Shown here: piece by piece, positions 25,683 through 34,806 of the stretch
How the letters are laid out: each line of letters begins with the position of its first letter
Position numbering within the stretch: position 1 is the first letter of the stretch
Assembly: GCF_001506075.1 (NCBI RefSeq)
Contig: NZ_KQ947475.1
Coordinates: 3,863,130 to 3,927,129, forward strand
Length of the DNA: 64,000 bases
Source: Vibrio sp. MEBiC08052
Lineage (GTDB): Bacteria > Pseudomonadota > Gammaproteobacteria > Enterobacterales > Vibrionaceae
Direction of reading: 5' to 3'
Program-made: the position numbers and the translations under genes
Notes under the pieces: model-generated
Seen by the model: only the letters and a program-made list of their open reading frames with translations
Told to the model about the DNA's origin: nothing
Databases searched by the model: none

Positions 25683-28540
25683 CTCAGAATCAGGTAAATC
25701 AAACTATGAAAAAAAATCAAATACCATCGTGGCAGCGCCTGACTTCTTCTACGCTGTTGCCGATTATTTTTACGCATCTGTCTTTCCCGGTTTATGCAGC
25801 GGTACAGCAGCATATTACGCTGGGATCGATTACCAACGCGGTGTCCAGTTCAGCACGTTATCAACTGAAAGAGCAAGTTCAGGATTATCTGTATGCCGGG
25901 GCCATTGAACAAAACGAACTGGCTATTTTTGACGGGTTCGGATTCTTCTTTGAGCAAATTAAAGCCAGCTATCCTGCGATGCTGTCGGCCTATCATGGCG
26001 AGAATACAACCTTGAACGACATTCCGGCCCGATTCGGGACGCCTTATGTTGAACGCGGTGTGATCCGTCAACAGATTACCCAGTTGCTGAATAAAAGCTG
26101 GATTACGGCTCCCGGTTACTCCAGTTATAACGAACAGACCAAAAAGTTGTATGAGAATGCCGTCAGTTACGCGCAGTCTCATGCGAAGAAACTGGGACAA
26201 ACTTTAACTGCCGATGAAATTAATCAGATTCCGGCAGATATGGTATGGCCCGAAATCCGAGTCATCAATGGCCGTAGCTACATGGTGCCGTTCGTTTACT
26301 TAACACCGACCACGATTACCAACCAGAAAATTTCTGAATCAACACTGGCAGCCGGTTCCGCCAGTATCAAAACCGATACTTTTGTGGTTAATGACGCCAA
26401 TGTTCGCTTTAAGCATAATGCCTTACTGGATATTACGCATGACTTCATCAATACCAAAGGCAGGGTGTCAGGCGGTGAACTGACGATTCGAACCGGCCGT
26501 GAACTTCAGAACTTATCCGGTACGATTACCGGTGATGATGTATCACTGATTGCCAATAAACTGGTGAATGACACACTAGTGACGCGCTTTGACTACGGCC
26601 ACGGCTATTCTGAGCATTTTGATCAGATTGGTTCTATTGTGTCCCTCGGCGATTTGAATATTCGCACGGCTTCAGATGTGGTCAGCCATGGCGGACAGTT
26701 CTCCGCACAGGGAGATTTGCGGATTCAGGCGCAAGGTAACGTCATTCTTGTGCCGCAGAGTGCAAAAAGCGAGCGGGCGCAATCCGGCAGCCACTGGTCT
26801 GACAGTGAGTCGTCACTGGTGAACTTACAAACGCATCTTTCGGCTGTGGATACACTGTCGCTAATCTCAGGTGGCGAGGTCTATATTGAAGGCGGTGTGC
26901 TGGAAAGTCAGGGGCTGCTGGAAGTTCTGGCTGCGCATGGGATTACGCTGAAAAGTGCCGCAGATATGAAGACCTTTGACCGTCGTTTTGAAGCCGATAG
27001 TGGTGGCTTATTCGGCAGCAAGGAGAGTGAATCGGAGAGTAAGACCGAGTCTAAAATTGTTAAAACCCTGCTCAAGGCAGGCCAAAGTATGGTCTTGCAT
27101 ACCATTCAGGGCGATGTGTCGTTAGAAGCGGTTACCGTTGATAGTCAGGGACTGGCTAAAATCATTTCTGATTATGGTGCTGTTGATTTTAAACTGGCTA
27201 AACTGCTTGAGAATTATAGTTATGCGAAATCTTATGACGGGGCATTAGCGTTCCGCCATCAAGGCCATGGTTATCAGCGAGAAGTGGCTTACTATTCGGA
27301 GTTCATCAATTCCGGTGGCATTATGCTCAATGCGTATCATGGTGTGCGCATTCAGTACGCCGGTGATAAGCATAATCTGGACACAACTCTGGCAACACTG
27401 GCACAAACGCCTGAATTATCGTGGATGCTGAATGTACGTAATGATCCGTCGATCAACATTGACTGGCAGCAAGTCCAGTTGGTGATGGAAGATTGGGATT
27501 ATGACCAGTCTGGCCTGACACCGGCAGCGATGGCGATTATTGCGGTGGCGATGGCGGTTGCGACCAGCGGTGCTGGCATTGCCGTGATTGGGGGCGAAGG
27601 GCCGCTGTATACGGCAATTAATGTCGGCTTCAAGTCTTTGATTTCACAGGCAACCAGTGGACTGATGGCGAATAAGTTTGATGTTAAAGCAACATTGAAA
27701 TCTCTGTCGTCTAAAAAAGCGTTAATTTCATTGGCGACATCGATGGTGACTGCGGGTGTGCTCAAAGGGGTTGATACCCATTTATTCACCGAAGGCACTG
27801 ACGCTGCAAACGCGATTCAGGATGCGACATCGATTGATATTGTCGGCAACAGTATTGAAGCACAAATTATTCGGTCCGTTGTCCATTCAACCGTGAGTAT
27901 CGGGATTAATACTGTGGTTCAAGGCGGCGATCTCGGTGATTTCGGGCAGGCATTTTCGACCAGTTTTGCGTCTTCAATGGTATCCATTATCGGTAGCTCT
28001 TTGTCTGAGAAAATCAGTGATGCAGCGGGTCATAAAGGGGTCACTGAGACCAACCCGAGTGGTACACCACAGATTAGCGAAGCGGCCAAGTATATTGCCT
28101 ATGCGTCGTTAGGTTGTGGTATCGGTTCTCTCACTTCTTCTATCGGTGGTGGCCAAGGATCCGATATCGCCATGGGATGTGCGTCGGGTGCGACAGGCAG
28201 TGTGATCGGTGAATATGTGACTGATAAATATAGTGACGTAATTCTAAAACGGGAGCGCCAAGTGGAAGGGTGGACCAAAGACCTTTTGGGTAATGGGCTG
28301 CTTTGTCCGAAACGGATCAAGAAGCTGGTTAAAACGCTGCGAGAACAAGCGATCAATGTGCCACGCTATGCGGCTTCAGTTGCTGTGTTTGCTTTTGGTG
28401 ATAAAGGGATTAGTGCCAGTAATGCGGATAATGTTGTGAGACAGAATGCGCTGTATTTGCTGAATTTCGCGTTTGATGAAGATAAAGCGACTGACGATAG
28501 TAGCAGTAGTGATGCAGATGACGATTCTTGTCTGATCTAG
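25679..28540 (+). CDS. CDI-like exoprotein, C-terminal half lacking a toxin tip, copy 2
   Basis: 953 residues, colinear with the copy 1 protein at 8837 from the signal peptide (WQRLTSSTLLPIIFTHLSF, then PVYA) through the repeats (NLSGTITGDDVSLIANKLVN) and the DUF637-like segment to the pre-toxin region (NVVRQNALYLLNFAF). It then ends after a Ser/Asp-rich tail (SSSSDADDDSCLI) where copy 1 continues for about 300 residues. No immunity gene follows; a terminator comes 66 bases later. It may be an inert orphan, an adhesin or a receiver for toxin tips by recombination. Confidence 0.8.
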   Translation: MTQNQVNQTMKKNQIPSWQRLTSSTLLPIIFTHLSFPVYAAVQQHITLGSITNAVSSSARYQLKEQVQDYLYAGAIEQNELAIFDGFGFFFEQIKASYPAMLSAYHGENTTLNDIPARFGTPYVERGVIRQQITQLLNKSWITAPGYSSYNEQTKKLYENAVSYAQSHAKKLGQTLTADEINQIPADMVWPEIRVINGRSYMVPFVYLTPTTITNQKISESTLAAGSASIKTDTFVVNDANVRFKHNALLDITHDFINTKGRVSGGELTIRTGRELQNLSGTITGDDVSLIANKLVNDTLVTRFDYGHGYSEHFDQIGSIVSLGDLNIRTASDVVSHGGQFSAQGDLRIQAQGNVILVPQSAKSERAQSGSHWSDSESSLVNLQTHLSAVDTLSLISGGEVYIEGGVLESQGLLEVLAAHGITLKSAADMKTFDRRFEADSGGLFGSKESESESKTESKIVKTLLKAGQSMVLHTIQGDVSLEAVTVDSQGLAKIISDYGAVDFKLAKLLENYSYAKSYDGALAFRHQGHGYQREVAYYSEFINSGGIMLNAYHGVRIQYAGDKHNLDTTLATLAQTPELSWMLNVRNDPSINIDWQQVQLVMEDWDYDQSGLTPAAMAIIAVAMAVATSGAGIAVIGGEGPLYTAINVGFKSLISQATSGLMANKFDVKATLKSLSSKKALISLATSMVTAGVLKGVDTHLFTEGTDAANAIQDATSIDIVGNSIEAQIIRSVVHSTVSIGINTVVQGGDLGDFGQAFSTSFASSMVSIIGSSLSEKISDAAGHKGVTETNPSGTPQISEAAKYIAYASLGCGIGSLTSSIGGGQGSDIAMGCASGATGSVIGEYVTDKYSDVILKRERQVEGWTKDLLGNGLLCPKRIKKLVKTLREQAINVPRYAASVAVFAFGDKGISASNADNVVRQNALYLLNFAFDEDKATDDSSSSDADDDSCLI

Positions 28541-28605
28541 CCGGAACTATTGTGATTTGGTGAGGTTAAGCCTCCGAATCTTTGACAGTCACATCATATC
28601 AACAC

Positions 28606-28631
28606 AGCCGGGATTAACCTCCCGGCTTTTT
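28606..28631 (+). terminator. Terminator of split-TPS operon 2
   Basis: Perfect 8-bp stem AGCCGGGA / TCCCGGCT with a 6-base loop and a following T run, 66 bases after the operon's last stop codon. Confidence 0.88.
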
Positions 28632-28636
28632 ACTTA

Positions 28637-28790
28637 CTTAACCCACCCCAATACCGCTTTTAACTGCGCCAGTTGCTTGCGCAATGCCTGCTCCTACGAG
28701 TTATCTAGAATAAACACAATACAATCCCCGGCGATATTCACAGTGACTTGGTGCCGGTCTCAACTCCGGGCTCGCGCAGTCACTTGCCTT
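28637..28790 (-). pseudogene. Degraded minus-strand coding remnant
   Basis: Read on the minus strand, one frame gives a sensible but interrupted protein end: RHQVTVNIAGDCIVFILDNS, an in-frame TAG, then EQALRKQLAQLKAVLGWVK and a stop at about 28637. A second stop lies a few codons further upstream. The family is not recognised. The rest of the gap to 29156 shows no credible gene. Confidence 0.3.
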
Positions 28791-29156
28791 TCAGATGAAT
28801 ATCCTGAGGGCTGGTATCCTCCCGCCATGTACCGATTATCTGTATATACACCATTTCACATGAGTGCCGCTTTAATACCGTTTAGACGTAGTAATTTTAT
28901 CCCTGCCAGCACTGGCATGTGCTTATCATTCACTTTCAATATTTTTGGGGTCGTAATGATCGGGATGAACGAACAGAAAACATAGGTGTTTCAATGAATA
29001 TATTCAGCAAGTCATAACCCATAGCGGCCAGATACGATGAACCGAAAAGGCGAACCGATATAATGTTTTGGTAGTTTTTTCGGACGTTGGCTGATGCGCT
29101 GCATTTGCTGGGTTATTTATTTTAATCAGCAGTTTATATTGACTGTTATCTCCTTT

Positions 29157-29205
29157 AGTGTTCATCAATTGTCCTGAGTTATGGACACTATTTAGTATTG
29201 TGACC
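29157..29205 (+). promoter_or_regulatory. 49-bp regulatory element, copy before the PRD regulator
   Basis: 47 of 49 bases are identical to 31482-31530, and AT-rich similarity continues for some 20 bases. It contains the inverted repeat TGTCC-N8-GGACA and a possible promoter (TTGTCC, 18 bases, TAGTAT). The same element before the regulator and the second EIIA gene suggests control by one protein, plausibly the PRD regulator itself. Confidence 0.65.
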
Positions 29206-29321
29206 ACATCAATATTTTCTTATCTTGAAACTCACCGAGCCTCCACCGCTCCGAAACCGAAGACGAAATACAACAGATTGAACGATGAATCATGGATTGA
29301 TAACCAAAGGTAAAAATTGAA

Positions 29322-30956
29322 ATGATTACCTCACGACAACATAAATTATTACGTTTTCTGCTCCAACAGCGAGAGTATGTCACCTTATTCAATTTGGCAG
29401 AGCAATTTGACGTCTCGAAAAAAACAATCCAGCGTGATCTGAATATGATTGAGGATTACTTAACGGGTTCGAACGTTCAGGTGGATAAAAAAGTCGGGGC
29501 AGGGGTTTTGCTGTTGGCCGACAATACCGCAGACCTCTTGCAGCTAGAACTACAACTCAATGGTGAGAGTGAAGATTCAGACAGCATGATGGGACACGCC
29601 CGTCGGATAAAAATTGTGTCCTGGTTATTGAGTGAGACCCCCAAAGAAACGTCAATCAATAAGCTGTCAGAACGTTTTTATATCAGCAATGCCTCTGTCG
29701 TCAATGATTTAAGAATTATTGAAGACTGGATAACCCCCCTTGGGTTGCAGTTGATTCGCAGTCAAAGCGGTACCCGAATCAAAGGGAATGAAAATCATGT
29801 CCGTCAGGCAATGGCCGCTTTGATTAACGGGTTAGTGAACCATCAGGACCTCGGTCTCGTCAACCATTCAAGACTGGACTCGGGGAGCTATAAAGCGCTG
29901 GTGCAGTATTTCGGTCACGACGAAGTCGCCTTTGTTCAGGTGCTGTTGCAGGATATGGAACAAGAACTGGCCTACCCATTAGGTGAAGCGTACTACATCA
30001 ATCTATTTACCCATATTCTGATTATGATGCATCGACGCACCAGAGGAAATTTACTCGATCATCCCGAGCCTGTCTCCCGTCAACCTTTGGCGGACACTGT
30101 GTTTCTCGTCGCCGAGACCATGGTAGAAAAAATTGAGCAATACATTGCCTTACCATTACCAAATGATGAAGTGTGGTTTATTTATCAGTACATTATTTCA
30201 TCAGGTGTATTAGTTGTTGAAAATCATAATAGCAACTTGTTGCATTCAGAATTATTTAGTGATGAAGCGCGTGAGCTTACATCAGATTTAGTGAAGAGCT
30301 TTTCACAGCTCATCAATATCGATCTGAGTCAGGATAGTCAATTGTATGATGGCTTGGTCGTGCATATCCGGCCACTGATGAATCGACTGCATTATCAGAT
30401 TAATATTCGTAACCCCTTGTTGGATGATATTAAAAATGAACTGGTGGATGTCTATCACTTAACCCGGATTGCGATAGAAAATGTCTTGTGCTATCGCCTT
30501 AAACAAGACAGCCTTGAACAGAAAAACATTGAACAAGAACACATTGAAAAACAAGCGATTAAACAAGCAACAACGCAACATAAAGTGTCTGATGATGAAG
30601 TTGGCTATCTGGCTGTCCATTTTCAGGCAGCGATTGAACGCCAGATCACCCACAAGCGTGTCTTGCTGGTTTGTTCGACAGGAATCGGCACATCCCATTT
30701 GCTGAAAAGCCGGATTCTGCGTGCATTTCCCGATTGGGAGATCGTTGCTGCGGTGCCAGCCAGTAATGTTCAAAGTGTGAATCAGCAGATGCGACCCGAT
30801 CTGATTATTTCTACGATTCATGTGCCAGAGATTGAGACGCCCGTCGTCTATGTCACCGCATTTTTGAATGATGCCGATATCCAACGGATTACTGAAAAGC
30901 TCATCACAGAGAAACTACAGCAAGCCAGTGATGCATATACGGTGACTCAAGCTTGA
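29322..30956 (+). CDS. PRD-containing transcriptional regulator (MtlR/LicR type) of the sugar PTS
   Basis: 544 residues. Two N-terminal helix-turn-helix domains (LLRFLLQQREYVTLFNLAEQ; INKLSERFYISNASVVNDLR) mark it as a DNA-binding activator rather than an RNA antiterminator. Two PTS regulation domains follow (residues ~170-400; histidine-containing VVHIRPLMNRLHYQ), then an EIIB-like domain with the Cys motif VLLVCSTGIGTSHLLKSRI. No full EIIA domain is fused. Such proteins read the phosphorylation state of their PTS and switch on the adjacent operon. The first EIIA gene starts 23 bases after the stop. Confidence 0.9.
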   Translation: MITSRQHKLLRFLLQQREYVTLFNLAEQFDVSKKTIQRDLNMIEDYLTGSNVQVDKKVGAGVLLLADNTADLLQLELQLNGESEDSDSMMGHARRIKIVSWLLSETPKETSINKLSERFYISNASVVNDLRIIEDWITPLGLQLIRSQSGTRIKGNENHVRQAMAALINGLVNHQDLGLVNHSRLDSGSYKALVQYFGHDEVAFVQVLLQDMEQELAYPLGEAYYINLFTHILIMMHRRTRGNLLDHPEPVSRQPLADTVFLVAETMVEKIEQYIALPLPNDEVWFIYQYIISSGVLVVENHNSNLLHSELFSDEARELTSDLVKSFSQLINIDLSQDSQLYDGLVVHIRPLMNRLHYQINIRNPLLDDIKNELVDVYHLTRIAIENVLCYRLKQDSLEQKNIEQEHIEKQAIKQATTQHKVSDDEVGYLAVHFQAAIERQITHKRVLLVCSTGIGTSHLLKSRILRAFPDWEIVAAVPASNVQSVNQQMRPDLIISTIHVPEIETPVVYVTAFLNDADIQRITEKLITEKLQQASDAYTVTQA

Positions 30957-30979
30957 TTCAATGTTAACCAAGGTGGTTT

Positions 30980-31435
30980 ATGGATATTTCATCAGTGCTG
31001 AAGGCGCAACATATCAAATTAAATATGAGTGCTAGAACCAAGCAGGAAGCCATTGAAGAATTAATCGATTTATTGGTGCAAGATGGCTGTGTGAGCGACA
31101 AAGCCCAGTTTCTTCGGGATGTCTGGCAACGTGAGGCGCAAGGGACAACCGGATTTGAAAATCATATCGCTCTGCCGCATGGCACATCTTCGGCGGTCAG
31201 CCAAACCGCGTTGGCGATTGGGCGTACCCCGCAGGGCATTGATTGGCAAGTTAAGGATGGCAGCGATATTCGTTGCATTATTTTATATGCAATTTGTTCG
31301 GATGCGCACAATACGACTCATGTTCGTTTATTAACACAGGTTTCATATGCATTGGCAGATGAGGACATCATCACGCAATTACTCGCAGAAAATGAACCTC
31401 AAAATATCATAGCAATGTTGAATCAACCGTCGTGA
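30980..31435 (+). CDS. PTS EIIA component, fructose/mannitol family, paralogue 1
   Basis: 151-residue cytoplasmic phosphocarrier (PTS_EIIA_2). The phosphorylated His is in FENHIALPHGTSS. It passes phosphate from HPr to EIIB. It lies 23 bases after the PRD regulator and is probably cotranscribed with it. It closely resembles the second EIIA at 31777; both begin MDIS(S/T)VLKA(Q/K)HIKLNM. The 340 bases that follow hold the second 49-bp element and a promoter region. Confidence 0.9.
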   Translation: MDISSVLKAQHIKLNMSARTKQEAIEELIDLLVQDGCVSDKAQFLRDVWQREAQGTTGFENHIALPHGTSSAVSQTALAIGRTPQGIDWQVKDGSDIRCIILYAICSDAHNTTHVRLLTQVSYALADEDIITQLLAENEPQNIIAMLNQPS

Positions 31436-31481
31436 GTCACCGATAAAATGAGTCTGTATGCTTTTATTTTCTCATCTTTTC

Positions 31482-31530
31482 AGTGTTCATTAATTGTCCT
31501 GAGTGATGGACACTATTTAGTATTGTGACC
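31482..31530 (+). promoter_or_regulatory. 49-bp regulatory element, copy before the second EIIA gene
   Basis: The second copy of the element at 29157-29205, with two substitutions. It lies 247 bases before the second EIIA gene and splits the locus into a regulator-EIIA1 unit and an EIIA2-EIIB-EIIC-epimerase unit. Confidence 0.65.
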
Positions 31531-31776
31531 CGGGGGGATTTTTCTTATCGTTATTATCATAGATGGTCGGCGAATAATAATGAAAGAGATAGGTTGAGCG
31601 GCGAATTCTATTTTATCTGATGATTTATTTGGGGCAGGGCAGGGTGATTCAGTAGGATATTGAGCCTGTTATTAAAGTAAATGCATTAAAAAAAACTCTT
31701 ATTACAGACAATGGCATCCGGTCAGTGATGCACAAACTGTTTCTCAATTTTTATTCAATATTAACAAGGGTGGTTT

Positions 31777-32244
31777 ATGGATATTTCGACAGTGCTGAAG
31801 GCGAAACATATCAAATTAAATATGCTCGCCAGAACTAAAGAAGAGGCCATTGAAGAATTAACCGATTTATTAGTGCAGGATGGCTCTGTCAGCGATAAAG
31901 CGCAGTTTCTTCGGGATGTCTGGTTACGTGAAGAACAAAGTTCAACCGGATTTGAAAACCATGTCGCGATCCCGCATGGCAAATCCTCGGCGGTAAGCCA
32001 TACCACATTGGCTATCGGACGCACTCAGCATGAAATTCCTTGGGAAACCATGGACGGGAGCGATATTCGTTGCGTCATTTTATTTGCTGTGCGTTTAGAG
32101 GACCAAGACACGATGCATATTCGGTTATTAACACAAGTTTCAAGCGCATTAGCCGACGAGGAGATTATCGCGCAACTACTGGCAGAAAATGAACCAGAAA
32201 ATATGATTGAAATTTTTAATACACAACATGAAGTGAATGCTTAA
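31777..32244 (+). CDS. PTS EIIA component, fructose/mannitol family, paralogue 2
   Basis: 155 residues, active-site His in FENHVAIPHGKSS. Roughly three quarters of residues match the paralogue at 30980 by eye, so the two arose by tandem duplication that also copied the upstream element. It heads the transport unit; EIIB follows after 68 bases. One paralogue may serve transport and the other may signal to the PRD regulator; this is inference. Confidence 0.9.
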   Translation: MDISTVLKAKHIKLNMLARTKEEAIEELTDLLVQDGSVSDKAQFLRDVWLREEQSSTGFENHVAIPHGKSSAVSHTTLAIGRTQHEIPWETMDGSDIRCVILFAVRLEDQDTMHIRLLTQVSSALADEEIIAQLLAENEPENMIEIFNTQHEVNA

Positions 32245-32312
32245 ATTGAACGTCCACTAATTTTATTTCTCATCGCAGAAATAAAAAACTGAATGAATTA
32301 TCGAGGGTGATT

Positions 32313-32642
32313 ATGAATATTGTTGGTATTTCAGCCTGTACCGTAGGGATTGCACATACCTATATTGCACAGAAAAAGATTGAAATCGCAGCCCAGAAAG
32401 CGGGCCATCATGCCAAAATTGAAACTCAGGGAACGATTGGGATTGAGAATGCATTAACGGAAGAGGAAATTGCCCAAGCCGATATTGTTTTGCTGGCGGC
32501 TGATGTTCAGGTCTCCGGAGAAGAACGATTCGCCGGAAAAAAAGTCGTCAAAGTGCCAACAGAAATGGCGGTGAAGTCACCCAACAAGCTGATAGAAAAA
32601 TTACAAGAAATAGTATTAAAAAGTAGTACGGAAGAAAAATAG
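32313..32642 (+). CDS. PTS EIIB component, fructose family
   Basis: 109 residues. The phosphocysteine motif is SACTVGIAHTYIAQKKIE, equivalent to the CPTGIAHT of fructose EIIB. It transfers phosphate from EIIA to the incoming sugar. ATG 32313 is preferred over GTG 32307 since GAGGG lies five bases before it. EIIC follows after 50 bases. Confidence 0.92.
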   Translation: MNIVGISACTVGIAHTYIAQKKIEIAAQKAGHHAKIETQGTIGIENALTEEEIAQADIVLLAADVQVSGEERFAGKKVVKVPTEMAVKSPNKLIEKLQEIVLKSSTEEK

Positions 32643-32692
32643 TATTAATTGATTGACCAATTAAATCCAACATGAAATAGAAGGTTATACAT

Positions 32693-33793
32693 ATGAGTAT
32701 GAAAGAAATATGGAAAGCAGCCAATCCTAAAGGTCATCTGCTCACCGCTATATCATTCTTAATTCCCATTGTTTGCGGTGCTGGTTTTATTATTTCCATC
32801 GGTTTATCGCTGGGCGGTACCGTTCAAGACACATTGGTTCCCGGGCAATTTGATGTGTGGGGCGTTCTCGCCACCATCGGCGCCAAGGCGCTCGGTCTGT
32901 TGCCAGTTGTGATTGCCTGCGGAATTTCTGGCTCCATCGCCGGTAAACCGGGTATCGCTCCGGGTTTTGTCGTCGGCCTTACTGCTAATGCAATTTCTGC
33001 GGGGTTCATCGGTGGTATTCTCGGTGGTTATATTTCCGGTTATCTGGCGCTTGCCATCATTAAACATGTCAAGGTGCCCAATTGGGCGAAGGGATTAATG
33101 CCGACTTTGATTGTGCCCTTCTTTGCATCGGTGATTAGCGGCCTGATAATGGTCTATATCATCGGTACCCCCGTGGGCGTTTTTACCGAGATGCTGACCT
33201 CTTTCTTAAAAAGTATGAGTACGTCATCGAATTTGGTGTTAGGTGCAGTGATTGGTGCATTGTGTATTATTGACTTTGGCGGACCGATTAATAAAACATG
33301 TTTTGCATTTGTATTAACGCTCCAGGCTCAGGGGATTAATGAACCGATTACAGCCCTCCAGCTGGTTAATACAGCAACGCCGGTTGGTTTTGGCCTTGCT
33401 TATTTTATTGCCAAACTGCTGCGTAAAAATATTTATAACTATGAGGAAATCGAAACCCTCAAATCTGCTGTTCCGATGGGGATTGTCAATATTGTTGAAG
33501 GGGCAATACCGGTCGTGATGAATGATATTGCCCGCGGGATTACTGCGGCAGCGATTGGTGGTGCCTGTGGTGGTGCGATTACCCTAGTGTATGGCGCTGA
33601 TGCGACTGTCCCTTTCGGGGGGATCTTTATGCTGCCCACCATGTCGAACCCGATGGCCGGATTGATGGCATTAGTCGTCAATATTCTCGTGACCGGTACG
33701 GTTTATGCGCTGATTAAAAAAGATGTCCCGATGGATGTCATCGCAGATAATGACGAAGAAGATCTCAATTTAGATGATATTAAAATTAACTAG
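32693..33793 (+). CDS. PTS EIIC component, fructose family (sugar permease)
   Basis: 366-residue membrane permease with about nine to ten hydrophobic segments, of usual length for a stand-alone fructose-family EIIC. Typical stretches are GKPGIAPGFVVGL, GGYISGYLALAIIKHVKVP and FGGPINKTCFAF. Together with EIIA and EIIB it imports and phosphorylates a sugar. The downstream allulose-6-phosphate-epimerase-like gene points to a ketohexose or a related sugar, but the substrate is not shown by the sequence. Confidence 0.92.
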   Translation: MSMKEIWKAANPKGHLLTAISFLIPIVCGAGFIISIGLSLGGTVQDTLVPGQFDVWGVLATIGAKALGLLPVVIACGISGSIAGKPGIAPGFVVGLTANAISAGFIGGILGGYISGYLALAIIKHVKVPNWAKGLMPTLIVPFFASVISGLIMVYIIGTPVGVFTEMLTSFLKSMSTSSNLVLGAVIGALCIIDFGGPINKTCFAFVLTLQAQGINEPITALQLVNTATPVGFGLAYFIAKLLRKNIYNYEEIETLKSAVPMGIVNIVEGAIPVVMNDIARGITAAAIGGACGGAITLVYGADATVPFGGIFMLPTMSNPMAGLMALVVNILVTGTVYALIKKDVPMDVIADNDEEDLNLDDIKIN

Positions 33794-33979
33794 CGATCTC
33801 TTTGTAAAATAGCAATGAGTAACATAGCGCTTTAAATAGACTCAGTCTCAAATTTAAATATTTAAATTATCCATATAAATAATGGCGTGAATTATATAAC
33901 TTTCACCTCGTTATTTAATGGTGAGGGTTTGTTATTGCTATTTGATCTATCTTTTCATCAAAGAACGGAATTTGAAAAT

Positions 33980-34672
33980 ATGAGTGAACATATACATATT
34001 TCTCCATCGTTAATGACTATGGACCTTGATCAATTTAAAGAGCAGATTACTTTTTTAAACGATCACGTTGATTCATTTCATATTGATATTATGGATGGAC
34101 ATTTTGTCCCGAACTTAAGTTTATCGCCGTGGTTTATTGAACAGACCCGTAAACTGAGCAATAAACCGATGTCCGCCCATTTGATGGTTACTGACCCGAC
34201 ATTCTGGGTGCAGCAACTGATCAATATTCAGTGTGAATTCATCTGTATGCCGGCAGAAAACACCAATGGCACCGCCTTTCGTCTGATTGACCAAATCCAT
34301 GCTGCCGGGCTCAAGGCCGGTGTGGTGTTAAACCCCGAGACGCCGGTGAGCGCGATTCTGCCGTATATCGATCTGCTTGATAAAGTCACAATCATGACCG
34401 TTGACCCGGGATTTGCCGGGCAACGATTCTTGGTCAAGATGCTCGACAAAATTACCGAGTTAAGACAGTTGCGTGACACGCATGACTACCACTATCTGAT
34501 TGAAATGGATGGCTCAACCAATAAAGAGCACTGGCAAGTGATTCATGATGTCAAACCTGATATTTATGTGATTGGGCGCAGCGGGCTGTTCAATTTGACG
34601 GATAATATTGAAAGTTCATGGTTCCAAATGGTGGCTGAGTTTGAACAAGCGACGGGGGAAACGTTTCGTTAG
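33980..34672 (+). CDS. Ribulose-phosphate 3-epimerase family enzyme, allulose-6-phosphate 3-epimerase-like
   Basis: 230-residue TIM-barrel epimerase, close to E. coli AlsE in length and wording: ISPSLMTMDLDQFKEQI, FHIDIMDGHFVPNLSLSP, VLNPETPVSAILPYID, TIMTVDPGFAGQRF and a C-terminal IGRSGLFN phosphate-binding loop. It would convert allulose 6-phosphate (or a similar ketose phosphate) to fructose 6-phosphate, feeding glycolysis. ATG 33980 starts the family alignment; an upstream in-frame extension from 33887 is not conserved. Last gene of the PTS unit. Confidence 0.85.
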   Translation: MSEHIHISPSLMTMDLDQFKEQITFLNDHVDSFHIDIMDGHFVPNLSLSPWFIEQTRKLSNKPMSAHLMVTDPTFWVQQLINIQCEFICMPAENTNGTAFRLIDQIHAAGLKAGVVLNPETPVSAILPYIDLLDKVTIMTVDPGFAGQRFLVKMLDKITELRQLRDTHDYHYLIEMDGSTNKEHWQVIHDVKPDIYVIGRSGLFNLTDNIESSWFQMVAEFEQATGETFR

Positions 34673-34693
34673 TTTGGTTCAAGTCAGTGGTGG

Positions 34694-34736
34694 CCGGGCT
34701 GTGGGTTGATGAACACACAGCCCGGACCGATTTTTT
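34694..34736 (+). terminator. Terminator of the PTS-epimerase operon
   Basis: Perfect 10-bp stem CCGGGCTGTG / CACAGCCCGG with a 12-base loop, followed five bases later by a T6 run. Confidence 0.88.
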
Positions 34737-34806
34737 AAAAGCAGCATATGAATTTATAAAAATCCCCGTTCTCTCAGAGCAAATGGCTAGCCCCTTGTTG
34801 CCCTAG

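Noticed and set aside
28557..28985. A 142-codon plus-strand frame after split-TPS operon 2
   Set aside because: It runs through the operon terminator, lacks a ribosome site, and its composition is not protein-like. The minus strand shows a better, though broken, reading.
31482..31530. Sigma-54 reading of TGGACACTATTTAGTATTG in the duplicated element
   Set aside because: It lacks GC at the -12 position and the spacing is wrong, so a sigma-70-like promoter or operator is more likely.
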